DNA from: an uncultured Desulfatitalea sp.
GTDB lineage: Bacteria; Desulfobacterota; Desulfobacteria; Desulfobacterales; Desulfosarcinaceae
NCBI GenBank assembly: GCA_937868765.1
Contig: CALMNL010000007.1
Location: 62,001-126,000 of the forward strand
Direction of reading: 5' to 3'
Length of the DNA: 64,000 nt
In this document: positions 49,475-62,060 of the stretch, one piece after another
Layout: the number at the start of each line of letters is the position of its first letter
Position numbering within the stretch: position 1 is the first letter of the stretch
The notes under the pieces: generated by a model
Databases searched by the model: none
Told to the model about the DNA's origin: nothing
The model's input: the letters and a program-made list of their open reading frames with translations, nothing else
Made by a program: the position numbers and the translations under genes

Positions 49475-50971
49475 CTATTTTTTCTTCTTCGTCAGGGCAT
49501 CGCGATCACCGCCGCTCATACCGGCGATATACTTCACCACCTTCTTGCGGGACTCGATGTCGTACTGGGTGGTGATGGCGATCTGCTCCATGATGGGCGA
49601 TCCGCCGCCGTGGTAGTTGCCCACGTTGGTGATGCCGCCGGTGGCCGAACAGAGGATGTCGCCCAGATAGCGCCAGAACTGGGCCTGATCCTCGGCGGCC
49701 ATATTAGGATTGCGCTTGGTGTACTTGAGCAGCAGTTCGCCGGTATCGGGATTGGCGAAATCCTTCTCATGGGGGAAGGTGGCCACCACGCCGCCGGCGA
49801 TGTCGCACAGCATTTCGGCTTCATGGTACACCGCTTCGCCCGACAGGCAGCGCCCCACGTTGCAGTAAATGGAGTTGGGAATGTAGGAGCCGGGGCCGTA
49901 AGGCATGAAGCCGACGCCGGGGATGTAAACCTCGGGCTTGCCCAGGTCCGAGGCGGTGTAGCCGGCGGCATAGCCCAGCTCGGTGGTCATGATGATCTCG
50001 GCCAGTTTGGCGCGTACATGTTCGGTCTTGTGCACGTTATTGACCTCGGCGGCCAGCGCCGCGGTGCCCAGGATGATGTCGCCGATGGCCGGCTTGCAGC
50101 CCGAGTAGGAGTGGCGGTGGAACAGGGCGAAGAGCAGGGCCAGCACGCCGCCGTGCTGATGCTCACCGGCCAGAAAGACACGGTCCCAGGGCACGAAGCA
50201 GTTATCGAAGATCATGTAGGAGTCGGTGGAACCCGGGACAAAACCGCGCTTGTAGATTTCACGGTTGCGCAGGTTGTGGATGGTGACCACCTGCTTGAGG
50301 CCGTCCCAGTCGGCCGGCACGGCAAAGGCCACCGCATAGTCCTTGTCCTCTTTTCGCAGGGCGCGGGTGGGGAAGACCAGTACTTCGTCGGCCACCGAGG
50401 CCTCGGAGATGTGGAGCTTGCAGCCTTCTACCACGATGCCGTCCTTCAGGCGCTCTTTGATGCGCACATAGGCGCTGGGGTTGGGTTGATCGGCCGGACG
50501 CAGCAGGCGGTCGCCCTTGACGTCGGTCTGGGCGCCGGCGGCTACCAGGTCTTCGGTCTGAAAGCGGCTCAGCCACTTTTTGAAATTCTCGTGGTACTGG
50601 GTGTCGCCTTTGTTCAACTTGTCGGCTTCGTAGGAGACGTTGTAGACGGCGTTGGTGGCATCGATGCCCATGCAGCGCTGGATGCAGCCGCCCACCTTCT
50701 GGCAGAGCATGCGGGTCATATCCTGCTTCTTGTGCAGATCGTCGGTGTTCTGGTGAATATGGTTGAAGCGGTTGATGCGCTTTCCGGTAAGGTGCGAGAT
50801 GGCGGTGCACAGCTCCTGGTTTTCCGGTTTTTGGGCTTCGTCGTAGGTGGTGCCGATGGTGTTGATGCACGGCATCTGCAGTTCCCCGGCGCGGTCGATC
50901 AGTTCGCCGTTGAAATAGACGTTGCGCTTCATCTTGGAAAGACCCTGAATGTAATCTTGTTTTGTCCTCAT
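49475..50971 (-). CDS. abfD: 4-hydroxybutyryl-CoA dehydratase/vinylacetyl-CoA isomerase
   Basis: Protein of 498 residues of the HpaB-like flavin fold. Cluster ligands match those known in Clostridium aminobutyricum: Cys96 and Cys100 in GGCIQRCMG (its Cys99 and Cys103), and His285 and Cys292 in FHRHSYSGCKPA (its His292 and Cys299, same spacing of 7). It therefore carries FAD and a [4Fe-4S] cluster and converts 4-hydroxybutyryl-CoA to crotonyl-CoA. Start 50971 follows GAGGAGG. It is the first gene of a TetR-linked operon and is oxygen sensitive, fitting an anaerobe. Confidence 0.88.
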   Translation of the reverse strand: MRTKQDYIQGLSKMKRNVYFNGELIDRAGELQMPCINTIGTTYDEAQKPENQELCTAISHLTGKRINRFNHIHQNTDDLHKKQDMTRMLCQKVGGCIQRCMGIDATNAVYNVSYEADKLNKGDTQYHENFKKWLSRFQTEDLVAAGAQTDVKGDRLLRPADQPNPSAYVRIKERLKDGIVVEGCKLHISEASVADEVLVFPTRALRKEDKDYAVAFAVPADWDGLKQVVTIHNLRNREIYKRGFVPGSTDSYMIFDNCFVPWDRVFLAGEHQHGGVLALLFALFHRHSYSGCKPAIGDIILGTAALAAEVNNVHKTEHVRAKLAEIIMTTELGYAAGYTASDLGKPEVYIPGVGFMPYGPGSYIPNSIYCNVGRCLSGEAVYHEAEMLCDIAGGVVATFPHEKDFANPDTGELLLKYTKRNPNMAAEDQAQFWRYLGDILCSATGGITNVGNYHGGGSPIMEQIAITTQYDIESRKKVVKYIAGMSGGDRDALTKKKK

Positions 50972-51135
50972 TGTTCCTCCTCGTCCGGTTGCGCCGGAAA
51001 CCAAAGATTTGAAATAAATTGAACCGCCTTCATCAGGAGGTTGCAAACCGGCACCTGTCCTTGCTTGAAAGTGTTGCTATTAGGGAACTGCCAGCTTGGT
51101 ATGTTCTTAACAGGCAGCCATGGTGGTGTCAACAA

Positions 51136-51153
51136 ATAAAACCGAACGTTCGC
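51136..51153. promoter_or_regulatory. TetR operator candidate
   Basis: Perfect palindrome CGAACGTTCG at 51140-51149, with AT-rich flanks, lies between the divergent-in-function tetR and dehydratase start regions (169 bases before the dehydratase start). It resembles operators of TetR-type acyl-CoA regulators with GAACGTTC cores. Confidence 0.5.
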
Positions 51154-51212
51154 TCTATTTTTGGACCACAAAGAAACCCCCGCAATCCCGCCGCCGAGCC
51201 CTGGGTTGGCAA

Positions 51213-51926
51213 TCAGGCCGGAGAGAGATACTTTTTAATTAAATCCATAACAAATTCGGCGTATTGGTCAACAGAGATGCCGCGCTTGGCATACTTGTAC
51301 CGTTTGAGATACCAGTCCTGAAGCATGGCCTGGATGATGCTGGCGGTCAGTTGGCTGTTCGGGGTACTGAAGCCCCCCTCGAGGTTGCCTTGCTCGATGA
51401 TGTCCTCGAAAACCTTTTCGAGGTGCAAATCGCTGGCTACGGCCTTGTCGCGTTCGATTTTATTGAGGTTTTTGGCCTCCATGAACGAGAAATAGTACCA
51501 CGGCTGCATGGCTTCGCTGAGATAAAGGTGGGTGAAGATGGCGGCTTTGAGCTTGGCCGCCACTGTTTGCTCCTCGCTCACGCGCTGACGCAAAATACGC
51601 TGGGAAATAGAGCGCTGCTGGTTCTGGAGCATCTCCAACAATTCGTCTTTGCTGGAAAAGTAGGTGTAGAGGGCCCCCATGCTCAAGCCGCTTTCCCGGC
51701 TCAGGTCGCGCATGCTCATGGCTTTGAAGCCCTTGCGGTTGCTGATCTTCAGGACTGCGCCGAAAATCCTTTCAAGGTTCTTGAAGACGGTTTTCTCTTT
51801 TTTCACCCGCATGGTTTCGCGGTTTTCGGCAATGGTTTCCTGGTAGATGTCTTTTTTGGAGATGGTGACAACGCGGCTGAACTCGGCATAGGTCATGGGC
51901 GGTTCCGTTTTCTTTAGAGCAGCCAT
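51213..51926 (-). CDS. TetR family transcriptional regulator
   Basis: Regulator of 237 residues with the HTH in MSMRDLSRESGLSMGALYTYF (about 80-100), preceded by an unusually long N-terminus of about 55 residues. The C-terminal helical domain should bind an effector, most likely an acyl-CoA. It lies 241 bases upstream of the 4-hydroxybutyryl-CoA dehydratase operon in the same direction. A palindrome CGAACGTTCG in that gap is the likely target. It may regulate itself through an inverted repeat ACAATTTT N10 AAAATTGT at 52014-52039. Confidence 0.88.
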   Translation of the reverse strand: MAALKKTEPPMTYAEFSRVVTISKKDIYQETIAENRETMRVKKEKTVFKNLERIFGAVLKISNRKGFKAMSMRDLSRESGLSMGALYTYFSSKDELLEMLQNQQRSISQRILRQRVSEEQTVAAKLKAAIFTHLYLSEAMQPWYYFSFMEAKNLNKIERDKAVASDLHLEKVFEDIIEQGNLEGGFSTPNSQLTASIIQAMLQDWYLKRYKYAKRGISVDQYAEFVMDLIKKYLSPA

Positions 51927-52013
51927 GGGGCTCCCCGAATGGTGGTCACTAAGGTAACTGGCAATTATGCAGCGTCATTCTGTTACGGCGGTTCGATGTA
52001 GCGGAAAGGTATC

Positions 52014-52039
52014 ACAATTTTTTGCTTTTGCAAAATTGT
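52014..52039. promoter_or_regulatory. Inverted repeat upstream of tetR gene
   Basis: Perfect arms ACAATTTT (52014-52021) and AAAATTGT (52032-52039), 10-base centre, with TTGACA on the minus strand overlapping one arm. It may be the tetR promoter operator. Differs from the dehydratase palindrome. Confidence 0.4.
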
Positions 52040-52133
52040 CAAAACGCCCCCTCGGTTCTTCGCGCCATAAGGTTTTGAAATCACGTAATTCACGCAGGCT
52101 AACCGAACGCCGAAGGAAATAAGAACGGACAAG

Positions 52134-52853
52134 TCACTTGGCTGCCTTGGATTTGTAAGCCGAAAGCATTTTGCGCAACGATTCAATTGTGTCGGGATGT
52201 TGGCGTTCATTTTCTCCGGCTTCGACCGCCTGCTCCATGCTTGCCGCTGCGAGATCGTACTTTCCCATTATTGCATAGGCGGCGGCGATGGCTTCGAGAG
52301 ATTTCGAGCACGTATTGATTTCAATCGCCCTTCGGGCGAGCGTTAATGCCTTGTGTGCATCAATGTATTCAGGATCCGCCGCGGTCGAATGGATGATTGA
52401 GAGCTTGGCGTAAGTGTTGTCCAATCTTGGACACTTTTCAATGGCGAAATTTTAGTCCGCAACTGCCAACTCCATACCGCCGGTCGCTTGCCAGACTTCT
52501 CCTTTAATGGATGTCCAAACAGCCTGGCCGCAGCCACCGGTGCGCTTCGCTACGAAGGGGAACTGGCGGTCGAAGAGCGCGTTGACTTCTTGAATGTTTC
52601 CGCGTCGTGCAAACACTTCCGCCCTGTAAATGGGCGGTGTGATGCGAATGGCGCCAACAGTTTGTTTTGAAGCCAGCAGACGCTCGCTCTCCTTCATGAT
52701 GGTGCCCTCGTCGCCACTCTCTTTTGCTTTGTAGAGTCGATGCAGATCTTCCTGGATTTGTCCCTGTCCCGCATAATCGTCGAGCCTATTGCCGCAGGCG
52801 ACCCACGTCGTCAAGAAGGGCGCAAAAAAGCATCTGAAAAGAGGTTTCTTCAT
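52134..52853 (-). pseudogene. TPR lipoprotein gene interrupted by an in-frame TAA
   Basis: One reading frame of 240 codons: a lipoprotein-like signal peptide with a Cys in TTWVACG, a helical region and TPR repeats. A TAA at 52452-52454 cuts it after residue 133. The same frame continues beyond it with NFAIEKCPRL, then AKLSIIHSTAADPEYIDAHKALTLARRAIEI, as a TPR protein should. TAA is not a selenocysteine codon. Both halves keep good TPR spacing, so the mutation is recent or a sequencing error. The neighbouring sequence is less GC-rich than the rest of the window. Confidence 0.65.
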
Positions 52854-53275
52854 CAAGTCGACATCTCTCCGGAAAATGAGAAGTGCATGGGCATCCGGCG
52901 CTTTCATATGCCAAAACTACTATGACCCTACCGAAAAGAACGCCACCGCGGCGACGGTGGCGCTTGAACCCGAAGTTAACAGCATATCGGCCAGTTCGGC
53001 AGAGGTTGCGTCGGTGGGATGAATGCCGTCGTAAATCGTGTAGTTGGAAACTTTGCTCTTATCGAGGTTAGGGTTGTCTTTGGGCTCGATAAACACCATG
53101 TTCACCCCGCCTTTCACTGCCGATGTGAAAGTCAGGCAGCATGTCTGAAGCCCTTCTTTTCCTCACCGGCGAAATATCGGAATGGGGCAGGAGGGGCAAT
53201 GGGGAATCGCCTAAATATAGACCCTGAAACGCCTAATTTTTGAAGCAAATTGGGATATGGTGACACGGTGCGCGA
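52854..53275. other. Decaying intergenic stretch of 422 bases
   Basis: Between the broken TPR gene and the HDOD gene. Apart from a short SGNH-hydrolase-like tail (52920-53117, minus), no coding frame or strong promoter is seen; stop codons interrupt the frames. Confidence 0.5.
52920..53117 (-). pseudogene. Fragment of SGNH/GDSL-hydrolase-like protein
   Basis: About 65 residues: VFIEPKDNPNL and YDGIHPTDATSAELADMLL. The DxxH block (DGIHPT) is the last conserved block of SGNH hydrolases with the catalytic Asp and His; the Ser/Gly/Asn blocks are absent upstream, where stops appear. Likely the 3' remnant of a lost gene. Low complexity C-terminal tail. Confidence 0.35.
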
Positions 53276-54163
53276 TCAGGTGAGAAATTCGTCCAGTACA
53301 GAAGATTGGGTCGTTTTGAGATCTTCGAGTTTCTCTACATGCCGCTTCACGGCCTCGGGGTTCCATTCAATGTTATAGGCGCGTGCAAGCGAGGCGGTTT
53401 CGGCACTGAAGCACCCTTCCGGAAGTGAATTCGCCCCGTCGATGGCCGGGGGGTGGTCGCTGATGTGCGCCAGCAGATCCGCCAAGTGGACGGCCAGCGC
53501 CTGGGCCGGCTGGATGGCCGCCGATGCCGGGTGGTGGTGGAATCCCACCGCGTATTGAAGGGGCTGGGGGAAGGACCAGCGCTTGAGCAGCCGCAGGCCG
53601 ACCTCTTCATGGGTCAGGCCCAGCAGATGCTTTTCGGCAACGATATGCTCCTGGCCGAAATTGCCGGTCATTTTCATCATTTTGATGAACTCAGCGGGCA
53701 ACGCCATGACTATGACCAGTTTGCCGATATCATGGATCAGGCCGGCCACGAACATCTCGCCACCGGCAAGGCCCATGTCGCGGGCGATCATTCTGCAGGC
53801 CAGGCCCGTGACGAAGGAATGACGCCAGAAGAGACGGGCGTCAAATCCAGGTACGCGACTGATCCGGGAAAAATTGTTGAACACCGACGAGGAGAGGACC
53901 AGGTTGCGGACCTCCTTGAAGCCGATGGTTACCAGGGCTTGTTTCAGGGTTGCGATTTGACCGGCACGGCTGTAAAAGGCGGAATTGGCGATTTTCAGGA
54001 CTTTGGCAGTGAGCACCGGATCGACCGAGATCGCCTCCATGAGCTCCTGGGTGCTGCTGTCCGGGTTGGCGGTGATCTCCATGACCCGGTTCACGACCAC
54101 GGACAGCGTGGGGATGGTATCGATGGCGGCGCTCAGAATGGCGGCTCGGTCGTCGGTTGCCAT
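53276..54163 (-). CDS. HDOD domain protein
   Basis: HDOD protein of 295 residues; start 54163 is chosen because GGAGGA lies upstream. IPTLSVVVNRVMEITANPDSS, FVAGLIHDIGKLVIVMALP and AVGFHHHPA parallel the gene at 30963-31841, so the two are paralogues. Likely a signalling adaptor. It stands alone, divergent from the efflux operon; a perfect inverted repeat TAACCG N10 CGGTTA lies at 54215-54236 in the shared promoter region. Confidence 0.88.
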   Translation of the reverse strand: MATDDRAAILSAAIDTIPTLSVVVNRVMEITANPDSSTQELMEAISVDPVLTAKVLKIANSAFYSRAGQIATLKQALVTIGFKEVRNLVLSSSVFNNFSRISRVPGFDARLFWRHSFVTGLACRMIARDMGLAGGEMFVAGLIHDIGKLVIVMALPAEFIKMMKMTGNFGQEHIVAEKHLLGLTHEEVGLRLLKRWSFPQPLQYAVGFHHHPASAAIQPAQALAVHLADLLAHISDHPPAIDGANSLPEGCFSAETASLARAYNIEWNPEAVKRHVEKLEDLKTTQSSVLDEFLT

Positions 54164-54214
54164 GACAGATGATTCCTCCGCAAAGTCAAAGGGGGACGAC
54201 GTCTTTCTCGCGTT

Positions 54215-54236
54215 TAACCGGAAGATACGACGGTTA
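54215..54236. promoter_or_regulatory. Inverted repeat in HDOD/efflux divergent promoter region
   Basis: TAACCG N10 CGGTTA at 54215-54220 and 54231-54236, 52 bases upstream of the HDOD start and 154 before the tolC-like gene. Possible binding site for an unidentified regulator. Confidence 0.35.
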
Positions 54237-54389
54237 ACGCTAAAATTCAACCGCTGAACCTGTCTGTGACAAACCTGAAAATTCGGCCGGCCGGCCCCTA
54301 AGTTCCGGAAGGAATTGAAAGTCGGCATCTTTTGGCGTATGGTAAGTTTCATTTTTTAGAATCGACACCCGTTGCAAGGAGCCTCTCTC

Positions 54390-55763
54390 ATGAAGACCCT
54401 CAGAGTGAACCCTGCTCTCTTTCTTTGGGCCATAATCCTGGGTTGCATCCTGAGCTCTCCGCCGCTGCTGCGGGCCGAGGGGCGGCCGCCGCTGAGCCTG
54501 CCCGAGGCCATCGATCTGGCCTTGCGTTTCAACCCCAACATCCACGCCGCGCGCCATCAAGTGGACGCCGCGGTGGCTCAAACCACCCAGGCCCGTTCCG
54601 GGCTGATGCCCCAGGTCGATGTCTCCGAAACCTACAGCCGAACCAACAGCCCGCTGTGGGCCTTCGGCACCAAACTCAACCAGGGTGCCATCACCGCCGA
54701 AGACTTTTCCCCGAATCGCCTCAACGATCCCGATGCCATCGATAACTTCAAGACGGCCCTCACTTTGACCTGGTCGCTGTTCGACGGCGGCAAGACCTGG
54801 ACCGGCTGGCGCCAGTCCGAGCGCAACCAGGAGGCCGGACGGCTGGCTTTGGTGCGCAACGAACAGACGGTGATCGCCCAGACGGCGGCCACCTATGCGG
54901 CGTGCCTGTTGTCCGTGGAGAACCGCAACGTGATCACCCAGGCCCTGGAAACCGCCCGGGCCCATCTCAAGGTGGTGGAGGATCGCATGCGCAGCGGCCT
55001 GGCCGTCAAGAGCGATGAACTGCGGGCCCAGGTTCGCATCGCCGACCTGGAGCAGCAGCAGCTGCAGGCCGAAAGCCAGATGCAGGTGGCATTGGCCATG
55101 CTGGGGGCGGCCATGGGACGGCCCGAAGCAGTCCCGGCCGCCGAAGGCCTGGAAACCCCCCTGCGCGCGAATGAGCCTCTCCAGGGGGATGTGGACGCAT
55201 GGGTAAATAGAGCGCTGGCCCATCGCCCCGACCTCAAGCAGCTCAATATCCAGGAGGAGATCGCCAAAGCGGAAGTGGATCGCGCCCGCGCCGGCCACTA
55301 TCCCTCCCTTGCCCTGCAGGGCAACTACGAAATCAACACCGAACAATTTGACGACTCCCAGGACAGCTACACGGTGGGCGCGGTGGTACAGCTGAATCTA
55401 TTCAGCGGCCAGCGTATTTCCGGCCAATCGGCCGAAGCCAGGGCCTTGCTCTCCAGAATCCGTGCCATGCGCGAAGCCCTCGCCCTGGGGGTGCGGGTAG
55501 ATGCCCAGCAGGCCTTCCACCAGGCCCAGAGCGCCTGGCAGAGCATCGAGGTGGCCCGGCGGGCCATGGCCCAATCCGAAGAGGGGCTGCGCATCGTGGC
55601 CGACCGGTACCAGAATGGGCTGCTGGCTCTGGTCAGCCTGCTGGACGCTCAGGTGGCGAACCAACAGGCCCAGATGCAGCATTCCAAAGCACTCCACGAC
55701 TATATGGTCGCTCGCGTAGCCCTGGCCCTGGCCAGCGGCCAGATCGACAAGGACTTCCACTGA
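54390..55763 (+). CDS. TolC family outer membrane efflux protein
   Basis: Protein of 457 residues with a signal peptide (about 1-28) and two repeats of the OEP fold: SLPEAIDLALRFNPNIHAARHQVDAA and HRPDLKQLNIQEEIAKAEVDRARAG, typical alpha-hairpin coils. AAGGA precedes ATG 54390. It forms the outer-membrane channel for the adaptor and RND pump encoded directly downstream. Confidence 0.9.
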   Translation: MKTLRVNPALFLWAIILGCILSSPPLLRAEGRPPLSLPEAIDLALRFNPNIHAARHQVDAAVAQTTQARSGLMPQVDVSETYSRTNSPLWAFGTKLNQGAITAEDFSPNRLNDPDAIDNFKTALTLTWSLFDGGKTWTGWRQSERNQEAGRLALVRNEQTVIAQTAATYAACLLSVENRNVITQALETARAHLKVVEDRMRSGLAVKSDELRAQVRIADLEQQQLQAESQMQVALAMLGAAMGRPEAVPAAEGLETPLRANEPLQGDVDAWVNRALAHRPDLKQLNIQEEIAKAEVDRARAGHYPSLALQGNYEINTEQFDDSQDSYTVGAVVQLNLFSGQRISGQSAEARALLSRIRAMREALALGVRVDAQQAFHQAQSAWQSIEVARRAMAQSEEGLRIVADRYQNGLLALVSLLDAQVANQQAQMQHSKALHDYMVARVALALASGQIDKDFH

Positions 55764-55837
55764 TCCCTTTGCCCGTCGGCGCGGCCTCCCGCAGGCGCCT
55801 TGGTTCATACGGGCCAAAACTAAAAATGGAGAGAGGC

Positions 55838-57003
55838 ATGAAGCTTAAACCCGTTTCCATGGCTTTGCCCCTGACGGTGCTGCTTGTGGTTTTGGCCGCC
55901 TGCGGCAATGAAATCGCTCCCGGAACAAGCGCCCCGGGAGAAGGAAAAAAGATCAAGGCCCAGGTGGTCGAGGCGGTCATCAGCCAGGAGTCGGCCTATT
56001 ACGAAGCCGTGGCCACCATCAATGCCCGTACGGCCAGCACCATCTCGTCCAAGCTCATGGGCAATGTCCAGGCGGTGCATGTCCACGAAGGGGATCAGGT
56101 GAAACAAGGCGATCTGCTGATTTCCATTGATCCGCGTACGGTCCAAGCCCAGCGGGAGCAGGCCGAGGCGGCCCAGCGTGAGGCGCGCCGGGCCGAGGCC
56201 TCGGCCGTTTCGGCCCGGAATGCGGCGGCGGCGGCGGCCAAGCTGGCCGGCGACACCCTGGCGCGTTATCAACCACTGCTTCAGGAAAAGTCGGTCTCCC
56301 AGCAGGAGTTCGATGAGGTGGAATCCAAGAGCCGGCAGGCCAAGGCGGCTCTGGCCCAGGCCGACGCCATGGTCGAGGCGGCCCGATCACGGGTCCAGCA
56401 GGCCCAGGCCACCGTCAGTCAGGCCACGGTGGCCGAACGGGATGCCGCCGTGATCGCGCCCTACGACGGCCGGGTGGTGGCACGTCTGGTGGACGAGGGC
56501 GATCTGGCGTCGCCGGGCACCCCCTTGCTCACCATCGAGCAAGAGGGCCTGTTCTGTGCCGACATGCTCCTGCCCGAACGCTACATTCAGAATGTGCAGG
56601 TGGGGCTGGCCGTGAAAGTGCGCGTCCCGGCGCTGGGCGACCTGGAAGCCGACGGCCAGGTAGGCCGCATCGTTCCGGCGGCCGACGCCAGGAGCCGCAG
56701 CTTCGAGATGAAGGTGGCCATGCCCGAAGGGCTCGATCTCAAATCGGGCATGTTCGCCAGGGTATTCATCCCGGTGGGGGGCAGCGGCGGATTGCTGGTC
56801 CCCGCGACGGCCGTGATCCATGAGGGCCAGCTCACCGGCATTTACATCGTCGACGCTAAGCAGATCGCCCATTTCCGGTTGGTGCGCACCGGCAAAAGTT
56901 ACGGCGACCGGGTGGAGATCCTATCCGGGTTGCAGGCGGGTCAGCGTTACATACCGGTGATCCCCGTGGGCCTAACAGACGGCATGACGGTGGAGGCGAT
57001 CTG

Positions 57004-57004
<1 letters not shown>
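55838..57004 (+). CDS. RND efflux periplasmic adaptor lipoprotein
   Basis: Membrane-fusion protein of 388 residues. N-terminal lipobox in [10 protein letters not shown] implies a lipid anchor. Order: barrel-sandwich hybrid with [22 protein letters not shown], long coiled coil (about 95-185), second lipoyl half ([20 protein letters not shown]), beta barrel and membrane-proximal domain. Its TGA overlaps the start of the RND gene (ATGA). It links pump and TolC. An alternative start four codons upstream exists. Confidence 0.9.
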
Positions 57005-60273
<3,269 letters not shown>

Positions 60274-60288
60274 CCGGACGATCGCCGC

Positions 60289-60948
60289 CTATTTTCTGGG
60301 CGGCCTGCGGGCCAGGGCGATATACTTGAGATATCCGTCCACCGTGCGCTGGGGATCGACCTGCAGGATCTGGGCGAGGGACTTGAGAAAGGATTTGAGG
60401 AATACCTCGGCCGGCAGGTTGTTCACCTGGTTGGCTTCGATGTTCCTGAGGGTGGAGGCCGAAATGCGGGTGACCTCGTATATTTCGCTGATCTCGATCC
60501 CCAGAGCTTCGCGCAGCCGTTTCAGGTCGTCGCCGGCCACCAGGTCTTTGCCCATCGTCTCGGAGATCAACTGTTTGATCGGTTCTTCCTTGGATTTTTG
60601 CTTCACCCAGGCCTGAAGATCGCGGTGTTTGACCGGCGCCGGCCTGGCCGGGGCGGCGGCCGGCTTTTCCGTCTTGCGCGCGAAGAGCGACGGGTCGGCC
60701 AAACCCGAATGAATCAGCATCTGGTTGTAGGTGGCGCGTTTGTCTTCATCCATCAGCGTATGATAGGCCTCGTCGATGGCTTGCAGCAGATCCCCGCGCT
60801 GTTCATCCGAAAAAAGTTCATAGGTCACCAGCGAATTCTCGCCGTATATCTCGAGCGCTTCGCGGTAGGCGCGCTGAACGGCAACGGCGTCCGCGTCGAA
60901 GGGCAACTTCAGGATTTCGTAATAATTTTGATTTTCGAAGGTTTTCAT
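60289..60948 (-). CDS. J-like domain and RodZ-type HTH protein
   Basis: Protein of 219 residues. Residues about 7-75 match a J domain (NYYEILKLPFDADAVAVQRAYREALE) but the HPD motif that stimulates Hsp70 ATPase is absent: the turn reads IYGENS. A Pro/Ala linker is followed by a RodZ-like HTH (LKRLREALGIEISEIYEVTRIS, about 140-200). The start overlaps the end of the upstream MinD-like gene by 4 bases (ATGA). It is probably a DNA- or membrane-linked regulator working with the ATPase; Hsp70 stimulation is unlikely. Confidence 0.75.
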   Translation of the reverse strand: MKTFENQNYYEILKLPFDADAVAVQRAYREALEIYGENSLVTYELFSDEQRGDLLQAIDEAYHTLMDEDKRATYNQMLIHSGLADPSLFARKTEKPAAAPARPAPVKHRDLQAWVKQKSKEEPIKQLISETMGKDLVAGDDLKRLREALGIEISEIYEVTRISASTLRNIEANQVNNLPAEVFLKSFLKSLAQILQVDPQRTVDGYLKYIALARRPPRK

Positions 60949-61865
60949 CGCACCTGGACCATGGTGTGGGAGGCGACGCGCTTGGGGGCCAGCTGATCCA
61001 CGATGGCCCTGAAATCGATGGCCGTCTTGCTCTCCGGGTACTGCAAGGTGAAGAGATTTTTGCTTAAAATCGAATCGGTGACCCGCTCGTCGAAGTCGAT
61101 TTGCCCCAAAAATTCGAAGGGCGAGTAGAAGTGACGATTGCAGACGGTCTTGATCTTTTCTCCCAGGGTGCTGTCGGTGCTTTTACGGAACTGGTTGAGA
61201 ATGAATCTGAATTGGAGGCGGCGGATGCTGTCGCGCAGGAACATCTCCATGCCGGGATCGTATTTGAGCACCAGATCGACGAGGTCGGTGTAGCGCAACG
61301 CCTGGTTGCCGCCGTCCTGGACAGCATCCTTGACGATTTTGTGGAAGGCGTTGCGGCTGATGATCTGCTTGAGTTTGCGCAAGTAGGCGGCCTTGATGAA
61401 GCGAAAGGCATTCTCGATGGCCGTGGGCTCCGGGGTGCAGACGAAAACACCGGCTTCGGAGGTGAGGAAGAAGTCCAGCGTGTTGAAATGGGTGCCGGCG
61501 CCCAGATCCAGAAGGATGCAGTCGCACGGGAGCCTGAGGATGGCATGGATCAATTTTACCTTCTGGGCATGGTAGAGATTGGCGATCTCCATGGAGCAGT
61601 GCAATGAGCTGATGAAGCTCAGGTTGGAAATGTGCGTGGGCACCGCCACCTGTTCCAGCCGGTTTTCGGTTTTGTCCAGGAACCGGTCCAGGCCGCCGGG
61701 CGGGCTCTTGATGCCAAGCAGGGTGTGCAGATTCGAGCCGCCCAGATCCAGGTCGATTAAAATCACGCGGTGGCCGCGCTTGGCCATGAGCGCGCCGAGG
61801 TTCGCGGATATGAAGCTTTTACCGACCCCGCCTTTGCCACCACCGATTGGGATAATGACCGGCAT
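60945..61865 (-). CDS. MinD/ParA-like ATPase (FlhG-like)
   Basis: ATPase of 306 residues with the deviant Walker A GGKGGVGKSFISANLG at about 8-23, switch LIDLDLGGSNLHTLLG and VFVCTPEPTAIENAF. Start 61865 gives the usual MinD N-terminus; longer in-frame starts exist but lack family-like sequence. A C-terminal part of about 40 residues may contact membrane or partner. Its stop overlaps the start of the J-like/HTH gene, so they act together, possibly in localisation or cell polarity. No flagellar genes are nearby. Confidence 0.82.
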   Translation of the reverse strand: MPVIIPIGGGKGGVGKSFISANLGALMAKRGHRVILIDLDLGGSNLHTLLGIKSPPGGLDRFLDKTENRLEQVAVPTHISNLSFISSLHCSMEIANLYHAQKVKLIHAILRLPCDCILLDLGAGTHFNTLDFFLTSEAGVFVCTPEPTAIENAFRFIKAAYLRKLKQIISRNAFHKIVKDAVQDGGNQALRYTDLVDLVLKYDPGMEMFLRDSIRRLQFRFILNQFRKSTDSTLGEKIKTVCNRHFYSPFEFLGQIDFDERVTDSILSKNLFTLQYPESKTAIDFRAIVDQLAPKRVASHTMVQVR

Positions 61866-62060
61866 ATTTTTCAGCTGCGGAGCGATTGTAACGAACTCCC
61901 GGGCACCGCAAGCCCCCCTTAACGTTATGCCGCGGCACATACCGCGGCACTGTGCGAACAGCGCCATCATAGTATCAACGGGCCCGGCTTGTAAACTGGC
62001 CATTGAAAAAAAGGATGGTACTTGTTAAAAATATGGCAATTCCAGATAGGAGACAGGATC

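Noticed and set aside
52452-52454. Recoded stop codon in TPR gene
   Set aside because: The codon is TAA, not UGA, and no special element is seen.
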